DNA from: Bradyrhizobium murdochi
GTDB taxonomy: Bacteria; Pseudomonadota; Alphaproteobacteria; Rhizobiales; Xanthobacteraceae
Direction of reading: 5' to 3'
DNA: 64,000 bases
NCBI RefSeq assembly: GCF_000472965.1
Contig: NZ_AXAU01000001.1
Span: 372,001-436,000, forward strand
Under the pieces are notes generated by a model. That model saw only the letters and a list, made by a program, of their open reading frames with translations. It was not told the origin of the DNA and searched no databases. This document shows positions 20,002 through 28,318 of the stretch, one piece after another; position 1 is the first letter of the stretch, and every line of letters begins with the position of its first letter. The position numbers and the translations under genes are program-made.

Positions 20002-20484
20002 ATGGCACGTTCAACAAAGCCGCCGCTTTTAGATACGATCGACCTCGAGCGCGAGATCGAAGAAGAGTTTCGCAAACTGCCGTCAGTTCGCGAATCCCAG
20101 CCGACCGACTACGCGCCGCCTTCCGTGCGCGCTCCAGAGTTGGGGATGCCGGATTATGTGGAGCATAGCGACGGCGCCACGGAGATCGGCAAGTTGTCAG
20201 CGGAAGCTGTTGTCCGCGAATATGAAGCCGCCGCGAAGGACATCGAGGCGCTGGGCGTTGAGCTCATCGAGCAGGCCAGGCAGTGCGAGGCAATGACTCG
20301 CGAAGCGCTCGCAGTGACCGAAGAACTGAAGGAGACCGCGGCGCGCTACCGTACGGAAGCCAAGCGCGTCTTCCTTCAAATTGAGAGCTGCTCGTTGTTA
20401 ACGGCGGAGGTACGCAAGATCTGCGAGGAAATGAAGGATAAGATCGCAGCTCCGACCCTGGTCGAAACTAAAGCCGGGAAGTAA
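20002..20484 (+). CDS. Hypothetical coiled-coil protein
   Basis: This 160-residue soluble, acidic protein is preceded by a GGGAGCG leader. After a disordered Pro-rich start it has a long run of charged heptads (about residues 55-150) predicted to be helical or coiled-coil, with three cysteines. I do not recognise a named domain. There is no signal peptide or membrane segment. The gene stands alone between mtnK and the secreted-protein pair at 20798. Confidence 0.75.
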   Translation: MARSTKPPLLDTIDLEREIEEEFRKLPSVRESQPTDYAPPSVRAPELGMPDYVEHSDGATEIGKLSAEAVVREYEAAAKDIEALGVELIEQARQCEAMTREALAVTEELKETAARYRTEAKRVFLQIESCSLLTAEVRKICEEMKDKIAAPTLVETKAGK

Positions 20485-20797
20485 AGCCCGAGCCATCCAG
20501 GTACCGACGATGGTGTTAGCACGCCCGAGCTAGCTTCGTTACAGAGGCCGGCGGCTGAATGTCGTCGGAACGATTAATCAGCTACTCTAATAGCTCCATG
20601 CGCATTCTGCCGCCTAATCGAATGGCTCGGCGCTGCCTATAACAAGCACACGAACCAACGCCGGGTCTGACAGCCTGCGTGTTGAAGCCAGTGGTGCGCC
20701 GCACCTGTCGGGAAATTCGCGGCCATCGCTCCGCCCAGCCGCGCCTGCGCCACACGGAATACAGGCGAGCGATAGCAACCCATGAATGGAGTTCGAT
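20485..20797. other. Intergenic stretch with no recognised feature
   Basis: These roughly 310 bases lie between the coiled-coil gene and the next signal-peptide protein. I see no conserved ORF, RNA gene or clear terminator. Presumably the promoter of the 20798 gene lies here; a GGAG ribosome-binding site is at 20788-20791. Confidence 0.5.
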
Positions 20798-21577
20798 GTG
20801 AAATTTGTTCGCACCACGATCGCATCGGCCCTCTTGATAGCATCGTCATTCGCGCACGCGCAGCAACCCAATGTCACGGGCCGGAGGCTGTCGCCGGAAG
20901 ACGTGCGGCGGGTTGCTCCGGCGCTTGAGAAGTACACACAAGAACGGCTCTACGGCGAGGTCTGGAAACGGCCCGGTCTGAGCCCGCGCGATCGCAGCAT
21001 TGTCACGGTCGCCGCGCTCATCGCCCGCGAGCTGACCCTGCCGATGGCTTATTATTTCAATCAGGCGCTCGATAACGGCGTCAAGCCAAGGGAGCTTTCC
21101 GAGATCATTACGCATCTCGCCTTCTATTCGGGTTGGGCGAACGCCTTTGCGGCGATAGGACTCGCCAGGGACGTCTTTGCCCAGCGCGGAATCGGACCTG
21201 ATCAGCTTCCTCCCGCGTCGCCTCAGCTCCTGCCGCTGAACGAAGCCGCGGAGGCCGATCGCGTTGCACGGGTCGGGCAGCAGTTCGGCGCCACCTCTCC
21301 GGGACTCGTTCAACACACCACCGATGTCCTGTTCCGCGACCTATGGCTACGCCCGGACCTCGCGCCACGTGACCGGAGCCTCGTGACCGTCAGCGCGCTG
21401 ATCGCATCGGGCCAGGTCACGCAGGTGCCATACCATCTCAATCGGGCGATGGATAACGGTCTGACGCAAGAGCACGCTGCCGAAGCGATCATGCATCTCG
21501 CTTATTACGCAGGTTGGCCGAACGCCTTCTCGGCGCTGCCGGTCGCGAAAGACGTCTTCGAGAAGCGTCCCCGCTAA
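20798..21577 (+). CDS. Secreted protein with two carboxymuconolactone-decarboxylase domains
   Basis: The GTG at 20798 is chosen because GGAG lies six bases before it and the product then opens with a signal peptide ending AHA. An in-frame ATG at 20786 is possible. The two halves (about 50-125 and 170-255) repeat the CMD pattern: SPRDRSIVTVAALIA and APRDRSLVTVSALIA, each followed by a LAFYSGW or LAYYAGW segment. This is the AhpD/CMD fold in tandem. The CxxC pair of AhpD peroxidases is missing, so a decarboxylase or other lyase-like role fits better. It is followed 14 bases later by an ABM gene, probably an operon. Confidence 0.88.
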   Translation: MKFVRTTIASALLIASSFAHAQQPNVTGRRLSPEDVRRVAPALEKYTQERLYGEVWKRPGLSPRDRSIVTVAALIARELTLPMAYYFNQALDNGVKPRELSEIITHLAFYSGWANAFAAIGLARDVFAQRGIGPDQLPPASPQLLPLNEAAEADRVARVGQQFGATSPGLVQHTTDVLFRDLWLRPDLAPRDRSLVTVSALIASGQVTQVPYHLNRAMDNGLTQEHAAEAIMHLAYYAGWPNAFSALPVAKDVFEKRPR

Positions 21578-21591
21578 TTTAGGAGGCCGAC

Positions 21592-21984
21592 ATGAGCGTT
21601 AAGCAGCCTCCAATTCTTAGGGCCGCGGTGCTGACGTTATTTCTGTGCGGGCCTGCACTTACCCAGGAGACGCAAAGCCAATACGTGCAGCTAGCAGAAT
21701 TGGAAATCGATCCCGCTCAGTTGGAAAGCTACAAGGCTGCGGTTCTGGAGCAAATCGATGCAGCTATTCGCCTGGAGCCAGGAGTGCTGGTCTTATACGC
21801 CGTGTCTGAAAAGGATAATCCCGCCAACATCAGGGTTTTTGAAATTTATAGGGATGCGGATGCGTACAAGTCGCATTTGGAATCCGCTCATTTCAAAAAA
21901 TACAAGGCCACGACGGAGAAGATGGTCAAGTCACTCAAACTTGTCCGGACGGACCCCCTTATGCTCGGCGCCAAGGCAAAGTGA
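21592..21984 (+). CDS. Secreted antibiotic-biosynthesis-monooxygenase (ABM) domain protein
   Basis: The 130-residue protein has an N-terminal signal-like hydrophobic stretch and then a dimeric alpha/beta-barrel ABM domain: AELEIDPAQLESYKAAV, LEPGVLVLYAV, FEIYRDADAYKSHLES and a final KSLKLV strand. Family members oxidise quinols or polyketides without cofactors, or act as heme oxygenases; the substrate is unknown. A TTTAGGAGG ribosome-binding site precedes it. The pairing with a secreted CMD protein suggests a periplasmic aromatic or quinone-related step. Confidence 0.85.
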   Translation: MSVKQPPILRAAVLTLFLCGPALTQETQSQYVQLAELEIDPAQLESYKAAVLEQIDAAIRLEPGVLVLYAVSEKDNPANIRVFEIYRDADAYKSHLESAHFKKYKATTEKMVKSLKLVRTDPLMLGAKAK

Positions 21985-22015
21985 GGGCGAGCGGTACGCC
22001 TCCTCTTGAACGCTG

Positions 22016-22909
22016 TTATCCCCGATAGCGCAGCGCGTCGACCAGCAAGGCAAAGGCCGGTGAAGACTGACGGCGGTGAGGATAATAGAGGTGGTAGCCC
22101 GACCAAGGCGGGCACCACTCTTCAAGCACGCGCTTCAGGCGCCCCTTCGCGAGATAAGGCTGCGCAATATCCTCCGGCACGAAGCCTAATCCAAGCCCGG
22201 CAGCGGCGGCATCCAGCACCTGGAAAATGCCGTTGAAGACGAGCTGGCCCTCGACGCGTACTTTCAGCTCGCGTCCGTCCTTCTCGAACTCCCAGGCATA
22301 AGTGCCGCCATAGGTCGGCAGGCGCAGGTTGATGCAGTTGTGGTCGATCAGATCCTGCGGCGTTCGTGGGGCTGCTCGTTTCGTAAAGTAGGATTTTGTG
22401 CCGACAACGGCGAAGCGGATGTCCGGCCCGATCCGCACCGCGATCATGTCCTTCGCAATCTGTTCGCCCCAGCGCACGCCGGCATCATGGCGCTCGGCAA
22501 CGATATCCGTCAGGCCGTAGTCGATAACGATTTCGAGCTTGATGTCGGGATAATCCGGCAGGAATTTCTGCAGCTTCGGCCAGAGGACCGACTTGATTGC
22601 GTGATCCCCGGCCGTGATCCGCACCGTGCCAGCGGGCTTTTCCCGAAGTTCGCTCAAGGCCTCGAGCTCGGCTTCTATCTCCTCGAAGCGGGGTGCCACC
22701 GTCCGCACCAGCCGCTCGCCCGCTTCGGTCAGCGAGACACTGCGGGTCGTGCGGGTGAGAAGCCGCACGCCCAGACGCCCTTCAATTTGACGGATCGTCT
22801 GGCTGAGAGCCGACTGCGACACGCCGAGCTTTCCCGCCGCCTTTGTAAAGCTGTGCTCCCGCGCGACGGCGATGAGGTAGCGAAGATCGTCGAAGCTGCC
22901 GCGCGGCAT
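22016..22909 (-). CDS. LysR family transcriptional regulator
   Basis: The 297-residue protein has an N-terminal winged helix-turn-helix (AREHSFTKAAGKLGVSQSALSQTIRQIEGRLGV region, about 15-48) and a LysR substrate-binding domain. It is divergent from the xanthine-dehydrogenase-type operon at 23165, the classic LysR layout, so it probably controls that operon and itself from the 22910-23164 interval. Part of its start region and upstream DNA is repeated at 26505-26593, in front of the cupin gene. The inducer is unknown. Confidence 0.95.
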   Translation of the reverse strand: MPRGSFDDLRYLIAVAREHSFTKAAGKLGVSQSALSQTIRQIEGRLGVRLLTRTTRSVSLTEAGERLVRTVAPRFEEIEAELEALSELREKPAGTVRITAGDHAIKSVLWPKLQKFLPDYPDIKLEIVIDYGLTDIVAERHDAGVRWGEQIAKDMIAVRIGPDIRFAVVGTKSYFTKRAAPRTPQDLIDHNCINLRLPTYGGTYAWEFEKDGRELKVRVEGQLVFNGIFQVLDAAAAGLGLGFVPEDIAQPYLAKGRLKRVLEEWCPPWSGYHLYYPHRRQSSPAFALLVDALRYRG

Positions 22910-22976
22910 TTATTGCACCACCTTATAAGTCCTTGCAGATTATAGGGACTAGTCGCGGCAGAGCCATCCCCTAATC
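22887..22976. promoter_or_regulatory. LysR promoter/operator region, copy A
   Basis: This block covers the first codons of lysR and its upstream DNA. It contains the palindrome CTTATAAG and a broader imperfect dyad, CCTTATAA...TTATAGG. About 85 percent of it recurs at 26505-26593. Conservation outside any coding frame suggests a binding site for the LysR protein or a shared promoter. Confidence 0.6.
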
Positions 22977-23164
22977 GTGGCCCGAGGCATCGCGCAACGC
23001 GATGCTTCCCGAAGCTGCGCTTCACATCGGACATGCTGCTCACCGGTGAATCGTGTTCGAAGCCCGGGAACCGGTCAGGAGGCGGCGTAGTTATTCGATG
23101 CCCGTGGGGCGGCGCATAGGCCGCCGTCTGCATCAATCAGTGCTCAGCATACCCGGAGGCAGCC

Positions 23165-23626
23165 ATGGCACTCGCGATCAAGGTCAACGGTACCATACAG
23201 AGCGTCGATGTCGATAATGACGCGCCGCTCCTTTGGGTCCTGCGTGATGCGCTCGGCCTGGCCGGCACGAAGTTCGGCTGCGGTGTCGCACAATGCGGCG
23301 CCTGCACCGTGTTCGTGGATGGCAAGCCCATGCGCTCCTGTACCCTGCCGATCTCGGCGCTCGGCACCCGCGAGGTGACCACCATCGAGGGCGTCTCCGG
23401 GCGGGAGGCCGAGGCGGTACAGCAAGCCTGGATCGCGCGCGACGTGCCGCAATGCGGCTACTGCCAGTCAGGCCAGGTGATGAGCGCCGTCGCGCTCCTC
23501 AAGCAGGTCAAGAAACCGAGCGACCGCGACATCGATCTCGCGATGAACGGCAACGTCTGCCGCTGCGCCACCTACGTTCGTATCCGCGCCGCGATCCACG
23601 ACGCCGCCCGCGCGCTGGAGGGCTGA
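23165..23626 (+). CDS. (2Fe-2S)-binding subunit of a xanthine-dehydrogenase-family enzyme
   Basis: The 153-residue protein has a plant-type ferredoxin domain ([12 protein letters not shown] with further upstream Cys) and the all-helical second cluster domain (CGYCQSGQ and CRCATY), as in IorA/CoxS-type small subunits. It passes electrons from the molybdenum subunit encoded next, three bases downstream. It has no signal peptide, so it is probably exported together with its Tat-signal partner. Confidence 0.95.
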   Translation: MALAIKVNGTIQSVDVDNDAPLLWVLRDALGLAGTKFGCGVAQCGACTVFVDGKPMRSCTLPISALGTREVTTIEGVSGREAEAVQQAWIARDVPQCGYCQSGQVMSAVALLKQVKKPSDRDIDLAMNGNVCRCATYVRIRAAIHDAARALEG

Positions 23627-23629
23627 GCC

Positions 23630-25813
23630 ATGACGACACACGACGTTGCGCTTTCACGCCGCGCGATGCTCAAGGGCGCCGCCGGCCTCGTCATCGGCCT
23701 TTATCTGCCCGAGAAGGCGCGCGCGCAATCGGGCGCGGCGCACGCCTTCCGTCGCGCCGCCGGCGGCGCTGATTTCGCGCCCAACGCCTTCATTCGCATC
23801 GGCGCGGACGATACGGTGACCGTACTGATCAAGCATATCGAGTTCGGCCAAGGTCCCTTCACCGGTCTCGCAACCCTTGTCGCCGAGGAGCTCGACGCCG
23901 ACTGGTCGAAGGTGCGGGCCGAGCACGCGCCCTCCAACACCGACTTCTACAAGAATTTGGCCTTCGGCGTGCAGGGCACGGGCGGCTCTACCGCGATCGC
24001 CAATTCGTACGATCAGATGCGCAAGGCGGGCGCGACTGCGCGCGCCATGCTGGTCGCCGCCGCGGCGCAAAGCTGGGGCGTGCCGGCGCGCGAGATCACG
24101 GTTGAGCGCGGCGTGCTGCGCCATACCGGGACCGGTCGCGAGGGCCGCTTTGGGCAGTTCGCCGAGGCAGCCGCACGCCAGCCGGTCCCGTCCGACCCGC
24201 CGCTCAAGGACCCGTCCGTCTTTCGGCTGATCGGCCGCGACGACGGCTCGGTCAAGAAGCTCGACAGTGCCGCGAAATCCAACGGCACGGCGCAGTTCAC
24301 GATCGACATGAGCGAACCCGGAATGCTCACCGTCGTCGTGGCGCACCCGCCGCGGTTCGGCGCCCGGGTCGCGTCCTTCGATGCGAGCGCGGCACGCGCG
24401 GTCCAGGGCGTGGTCGACGTCAAGCAGGTGCCGACCGGCGTGGCCGTCTACGCCAACGGCACCTGGCCGGCGATCAAGGGGCGCGAACAATTGCGCATCA
24501 GTTGGGACGAGTCGGCCGCCGAGAAGCGCAGCAGCGACCAGCTCATCGAGGAATACCGCGCGCTGGCGCGCCGGCCTGGCCGCATTGCCGGTGCCCACGG
24601 TGACGCGATCACGACGCTCGCGCGCGCCGAGAGAACCATCGAAGCCGAATACGTTTTCCCCTATCTCGCGCACGCCCCCATGGAGCCGCTCGACGGCTTC
24701 CTGCGCTGGGACGGACAGCGCGCGCATGCCCGCTTCGGCAGCCAGTTGCAGACGCTCGATCACCAGGCGATCGCCACGGTGCTTGGGCTCAAGCCGGAGC
24801 AGGTGGAATTGGAAACGATGCTCGCCGGCGGCAGTTTCGGGCGCCGGGCGCAGCAAACGAGTCATCTGGCTGCGGAATTGGCCGAAGTGGCGAAGGCGAT
24901 CGGCCCTGGCCGGCCGGTGAAACTCGTCTGGACGCGCGAGGATGACATCCGCGGCGGCTATTACCGTCCGCTCATCGTGCACCGCATGCGCGGCGGCCTC
25001 CGTGATGGCAAGATCGTCGCCTGGACCGACACCGTCGTCAGCCAATCGATCTTGAAGGGCTCGCCCTTCGAGGCCGTGATGGCAAAGGGCGGCATCGACG
25101 CCACGTCGGTCGAGGGCGCGAAGGAAATCCCCTACGATATCGCCGATTTCCGCTGCGATCTGCACACGACGGATGTCGGCGTGCCGGTCCTGTGGTGGCG
25201 CTCCGTCGGCCATACGCACACCGGATATGCGGTCGAATGCTTCGTCGACGAACTCCTGCAGGCGACCGGGCAGGATCCGGTGGCGGGCCGGCTCGCCATG
25301 ATGGGCAAGGCACCGCGCGAGGCTGGCGTGCTGCGCGCCGTGGCCGAGCTCGCGCAATGGTCCGGGCCCGGCCCGGTCAATGGCCGCGCCCGCGGCGTTG
25401 CGGTAGTGAAGAGCTTCGACAGCTACGTCGCCCAGATCGCCGAGGTCTCGGCCGGCGATGACGGCCCGCGCGTGCATAAGGTCTGGTGCGCGGTCGATTG
25501 CGGTGTGCCGGTCAATCCGGACGTGATCCGCGCGCAGATGGAAGGGGGCATCGGTTTTGGTGTCGGTGCGGCACTCTACGGCGAGGTGGCTCTCGACGAG
25601 GGCCGGCCGGTGCCGGCGAATTTCGACACTTACCGCGTGCTGCGCATCCACGAGATGCCTCAGGTCGAGGTGCGCGTCGTCAACTCGACCGAGAAGCCGA
25701 CGGGCGTCGGCGAGCCGGGCGTGCCGCCGATCGGGCCTGCTGTCGCCAACGCAATGGCCCGGCTCGGCCTCGGGCGGCCGCGCCGCCTGCCATTGGTGAG
25801 GGCGGTCGCATGA
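23630..25813 (+). CDS. Molybdopterin-binding subunit, isoquinoline 1-oxidoreductase/aldehyde oxidase type
   Basis: This 727-residue catalytic subunit starts with a twin-arginine-type signal ([15 protein letters not shown]) and carries two molybdopterin-binding regions, including GSFGRRAQQ and the C-terminal [10 protein letters not shown] with the catalytic-type glutamate. It matches the IorB-like single-chain periplasmic subfamily that works with a small Fe-S subunit and a cytochrome. The substrate (aldehyde, N-heterocycle or aromatic) cannot be told from sequence. The last 25 residues differ slightly from the usual ending. Its stop overlaps the next start (ATGATG). Confidence 0.93.
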   Translation: MTTHDVALSRRAMLKGAAGLVIGLYLPEKARAQSGAAHAFRRAAGGADFAPNAFIRIGADDTVTVLIKHIEFGQGPFTGLATLVAEELDADWSKVRAEHAPSNTDFYKNLAFGVQGTGGSTAIANSYDQMRKAGATARAMLVAAAAQSWGVPAREITVERGVLRHTGTGREGRFGQFAEAAARQPVPSDPPLKDPSVFRLIGRDDGSVKKLDSAAKSNGTAQFTIDMSEPGMLTVVVAHPPRFGARVASFDASAARAVQGVVDVKQVPTGVAVYANGTWPAIKGREQLRISWDESAAEKRSSDQLIEEYRALARRPGRIAGAHGDAITTLARAERTIEAEYVFPYLAHAPMEPLDGFLRWDGQRAHARFGSQLQTLDHQAIATVLGLKPEQVELETMLAGGSFGRRAQQTSHLAAELAEVAKAIGPGRPVKLVWTREDDIRGGYYRPLIVHRMRGGLRDGKIVAWTDTVVSQSILKGSPFEAVMAKGGIDATSVEGAKEIPYDIADFRCDLHTTDVGVPVLWWRSVGHTHTGYAVECFVDELLQATGQDPVAGRLAMMGKAPREAGVLRAVAELAQWSGPGPVNGRARGVAVVKSFDSYVAQIAEVSAGDDGPRVHKVWCAVDCGVPVNPDVIRAQMEGGIGFGVGAALYGEVALDEGRPVPANFDTYRVLRIHEMPQVEVRVVNSTEKPTGVGEPGVPPIGPAVANAMARLGLGRPRRLPLVRAVA

Positions 25814-26433
25814 TGCGCGCACAGGCTCTTCTCGCGGCGGGGGCGGCCGCCGTGACGGTTCTGGTCGCGGGCGCGGCGGCGCAGACCACCCGCCAGCAGA
25901 CTACTGCGAAGGACTTGCGCCCCGTCTCGAGCTTCCAGAGCGTCGCCGATCAACAGGCGCGTTCGATCGCGCTGTTCGAAGAGGCCGGCAAGGTGCTGCA
26001 TCATCCGCGTTGTGTGAACTGCCACCCGGCGACCGAGCGGCCGTTGCAGAGCGACGCGATGCGGCCGCATCAGCCGCTCGTGGTGCGCGGGGCCGACGGG
26101 CACGGCGTGCCTGGCATGACCTGCAATACCTGCCACCACACCGCGAATTTCGATGCCGCCCGCGTGCCAGGCCATCCGCAGTGGCACCTTGCTCCGGCGT
26201 CGATGGCTTGGGAGGGGCGCACGCTCGGCGAGATCTGCGCGCAGATCAAGGATCCGAACCGCAATGGCGGCAAGGACATGGCCGCGCTCCTTCACCATAT
26301 GGCGGAGGACTCGCTGGTGGGCTGGGGCTGGTCGCCCGGTCCGGGCCGCGAGCCAGCGCCGGGCACGCAGGCCTCGTTCGGCGCTCTGCTGCGGGCCTGG
26401 GCTGATGCTGGCGCGCATTGCCCGCCCTCATGA
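25810..26433 (+). CDS. Periplasmic c-type cytochrome partner of the Mo enzyme
   Basis: This 207-residue protein has an N-terminal signal peptide and two heme c motifs, CVNCH and CNTCH, in the first half. It overlaps the molybdenum subunit gene by four bases. Such cytochromes accompany Tat-exported xanthine-dehydrogenase-family enzymes and carry electrons to the respiratory chain, which explains why no FAD subunit is encoded here. The start at 25810 is chosen by the overlap; ATG at 25813 is equally possible. Confidence 0.9.
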   Translation: MMRAQALLAAGAAAVTVLVAGAAAQTTRQQTTAKDLRPVSSFQSVADQQARSIALFEEAGKVLHHPRCVNCHPATERPLQSDAMRPHQPLVVRGADGHGVPGMTCNTCHHTANFDAARVPGHPQWHLAPASMAWEGRTLGEICAQIKDPNRNGGKDMAALLHHMAEDSLVGWGWSPGPGREPAPGTQASFGALLRAWADAGAHCPPS

Positions 26434-26761
26434 GGCGGAGGTGTTAACTCCGTATGGAATGTCCCTGCGGGGTCTTGGCTGGATCAAAACGCGTTTCGCA
26501 TCGGTCGTCGAAGCCCCGCGCGCCATTTATTGCTCCAGCTTATAGGTCCTTGCGGATCATAGCGGCTAGTCGCGCCAGAGCCATTTCCTAATTTGTCATC
26601 ATCAACGCGGGCATCCACCGCGGACCCCGCAACCATTCGGAACGCCTGATGATCACTCGCAGAGGCATGCTTAGCTCGACCTGCGGCATTGCGGCCGTGA
26701 CATTCACCGGCGTCGCCGCGGTCCAGCCATGGCTGCCCCCACACAAGGAAGGACCGGAGCC
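26434..26761. other. Gene-free interval with lysR stump, duplicated operator and orphan Tat-like leader
   Basis: After the cytochrome stop this interval holds a short remnant resembling the first codons of the lysR gene on the minus strand (ending at about 26523), then the duplicated operator. At 26649 there is an ATG opening a frame with a twin-arginine-type start (MITRRGML, then a hydrophobic run). That frame is not in phase with the cupin gene and looks like the leader of a lost or frameshifted protein. Confidence 0.55.
26505..26593. promoter_or_regulatory. LysR promoter/operator region, copy B (duplicate)
   Basis: This segment aligns almost without gaps to 22887-22976, from GTCGTCGAAGC through TTATTGCTCCAGCTTATAGG to CCATTTCCTAAT. 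Only the control DNA and the extreme start of lysR are present here, not the gene. It lies upstream of the cupin gene, which could therefore belong to the same LysR regulon. Confidence 0.6.
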
Positions 26762-27157
26762 ATGCAGATCACACGATCCGGCTCGCAACCGTCCCGCAAG
26801 GGAGAGGCGAAGTATTTCACGGGCGATGTACGGATCGATCCACTTTTCCAGGCGCCAGATCCTGCGCGCGCCGGCGCGGGAAGCGTCACGTTTGAGCCGG
26901 GCGCCCGCACCGCCTGGCACACGCATCCGCTCGGTCAGACGCTCATCATCACGGCGGGGGTCGGCTGGGTTCAGGGCGAGAACGGCCCGGTCGAGGAGGT
27001 ACGGCCCGGTGACGTGGTGTGGATCGCGCCGAACCTCAAGCATTGGCATGGCGCGACTCCGACCACGGCGATGACTCATATCGCGGTCAACGAATTGCGG
27101 GATGGCAAGAACGTCGACTGGATGGAGCACGTCACCGACGAACAATACCGAAGATGA
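26762..27157 (+). CDS. Cupin domain protein
   Basis: This 131-residue single-domain cupin has the first metal motif [17 protein letters not shown] and the second motif [19 protein letters not shown], so the His/Glu-type metal ligands look intact. The start at 26762 follows a GGACCGGAG ribosome-binding site; an upstream in-frame ATG at 26729 is less likely. Cupins of this type sit beside CMD proteins and small redox enzymes in catabolic clusters. The substrate is unknown. Confidence 0.88.
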   Translation: MQITRSGSQPSRKGEAKYFTGDVRIDPLFQAPDPARAGAGSVTFEPGARTAWHTHPLGQTLIITAGVGWVQGENGPVEEVRPGDVVWIAPNLKHWHGATPTTAMTHIAVNELRDGKNVDWMEHVTDEQYRR

Positions 27158-27216
27158 ACTCGCGGGCTGCGACCGCCGCGCGATCAAGGCTCTGCCGCGC
27201 GCCCCATGAGATCCGC

Positions 27217-27258
27217 ATGGTCACATGGTCCAAAGATGAACTACGCAAGATCGCAGAA
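27217..27258 (+). pseudogene. N-terminal stump of a DUF2255 gene
   Basis: The ATG at 27217 begins MVTWSKDELRKIAE, which matches the conserved first residues of DUF2255 proteins as I remember them. The similarity then stops and the frame runs into the 3' end of the minus-strand permease gene. This looks like a gene cut by a rearrangement that brought in the ABC transporter. The call rests on a 14-residue match. Confidence 0.5.
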
Positions 27259-27270
27259 GGCGAGCGTGTG

Positions 27271-28308
27271 CTAGTCCGCCGTCCGCTCCCGCAAGCGCTG
27301 CGCATAGACGTTGATCACCAGCGCGGCCAGCAGGATCAGGCCGCGGATTAAAATCTTCAGGAAACTGTCGATGTTGACGTGATCGAGTCCGTTGTTGAGG
27401 ACGCCGAGCACGAACAGGCCGACGATGGTGTTGCCGATGCCGCCGCGGCCGCCAAAGAGACTGGTGCCGCCGACCACGACGGCGGCGATCGAATCCAAAA
27501 GGTACGTGTCGAACTCGTTCTGTTGCGCGCTGCCGAAATGGGCGACGCCGAGCATGCCGCCGATGCCAGCGCAGACGGCGGAGATGACCATCACGCTGCC
27601 GAGGATGAGTTTGACGTTGAGGCCGGAATATTCGGCGGCCTCGCGGTTGCCGCCGACCATATAGACGTAGCGGCCGAAGCGGGTGTAGGTCAGCACCAGA
27701 TGGCCGCCGAGCAGCATCAAGGCCGCCACGATCACGATCCAGGGGACGCCGCCGATCGATGTCGATCCGAGCGTCGAGACCAGCGGGGGCACCTTGTAGG
27801 CGATTTGCCCGCGTACCAACAGCGCCGAGATGCCGGCGGCGATCTGCATCATCGCCAGCGTCATGATGAAAGAGGGGATGCCGATAACCGTCAGCCCGAA
27901 GGCGTTGACGAGGCCGAGCAGGGCGCAGAGCGCCAGCGCCAAGAGGATCGCGGCCCATCCGGGCATCGGCACGTTGGCGATGTTGACGTAGGATTCCTGC
28001 AGCGTGAAATAGGCAACCGCAATGCCGGTGACGTTTGCGATGGCGGCGATCGAGAGGTCGATTTCGGCGCAGAGGATCACGAAAGTGAGGCCGACGGCGA
28101 TGATGCCGGTGACCGAGATCTGGGTCAGGATGTTGCCGAGATTGTCCAACGTCGCAAACGAGGGACTGGCGGCGGCGAAGAAGCCGAACAGACAGATCAG
28201 CGTCAGGAACGGCGCGATGTTGCGCATCTGGGAGCGCAGCATCACGGCGAGCCGGTGCGGGCGTTTGCGATCGGAAGCGGGGACTGTCACGCTTTCACCT
28301 GAAGTCAT
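27271..28308 (-). CDS. Sugar-type ABC transporter permease (RbsC/BPD-2 family)
   Basis: This 345-residue, very hydrophobic protein of the ribose/galactose permease family contains CAEIDLSIAAIANVTG and the GREAAEYSG-like and VVVGGTSLFGGRG motifs typical of RbsC. The start is placed at 28308; the longer frame shadows the ATPase gene. It is the third gene of the transporter operon, 10 bases after the ATPase. The substrate is not evident. Confidence 0.93.
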   Translation of the reverse strand: MTSGESVTVPASDRKRPHRLAVMLRSQMRNIAPFLTLICLFGFFAAASPSFATLDNLGNILTQISVTGIIAVGLTFVILCAEIDLSIAAIANVTGIAVAYFTLQESYVNIANVPMPGWAAILLALALCALLGLVNAFGLTVIGIPSFIMTLAMMQIAAGISALLVRGQIAYKVPPLVSTLGSTSIGGVPWIVIVAALMLLGGHLVLTYTRFGRYVYMVGGNREAAEYSGLNVKLILGSVMVISAVCAGIGGMLGVAHFGSAQQNEFDTYLLDSIAAVVVGGTSLFGGRGGIGNTIVGLFVLGVLNNGLDHVNIDSFLKILIRGLILLAALVINVYAQRLRERTAD

Positions 28309-28318
28309 GTCGGTCTCC

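Noticed and set aside
23654-25822. 722-codon open frame on the minus strand opposite the molybdenum subunit gene
   Set aside because: It is a GC-rich antisense shadow; the plus-strand product has clear domain motifs. Similar long antisense frames at 84-1511, 44883-46592 and 62063-63466 are rejected for the same reason.
27019-27351. 110-codon frame across the cupin end and the permease end
   Set aside because: Only its middle (27217-27258) resembles a protein family; the rest is shadow of two real genes.
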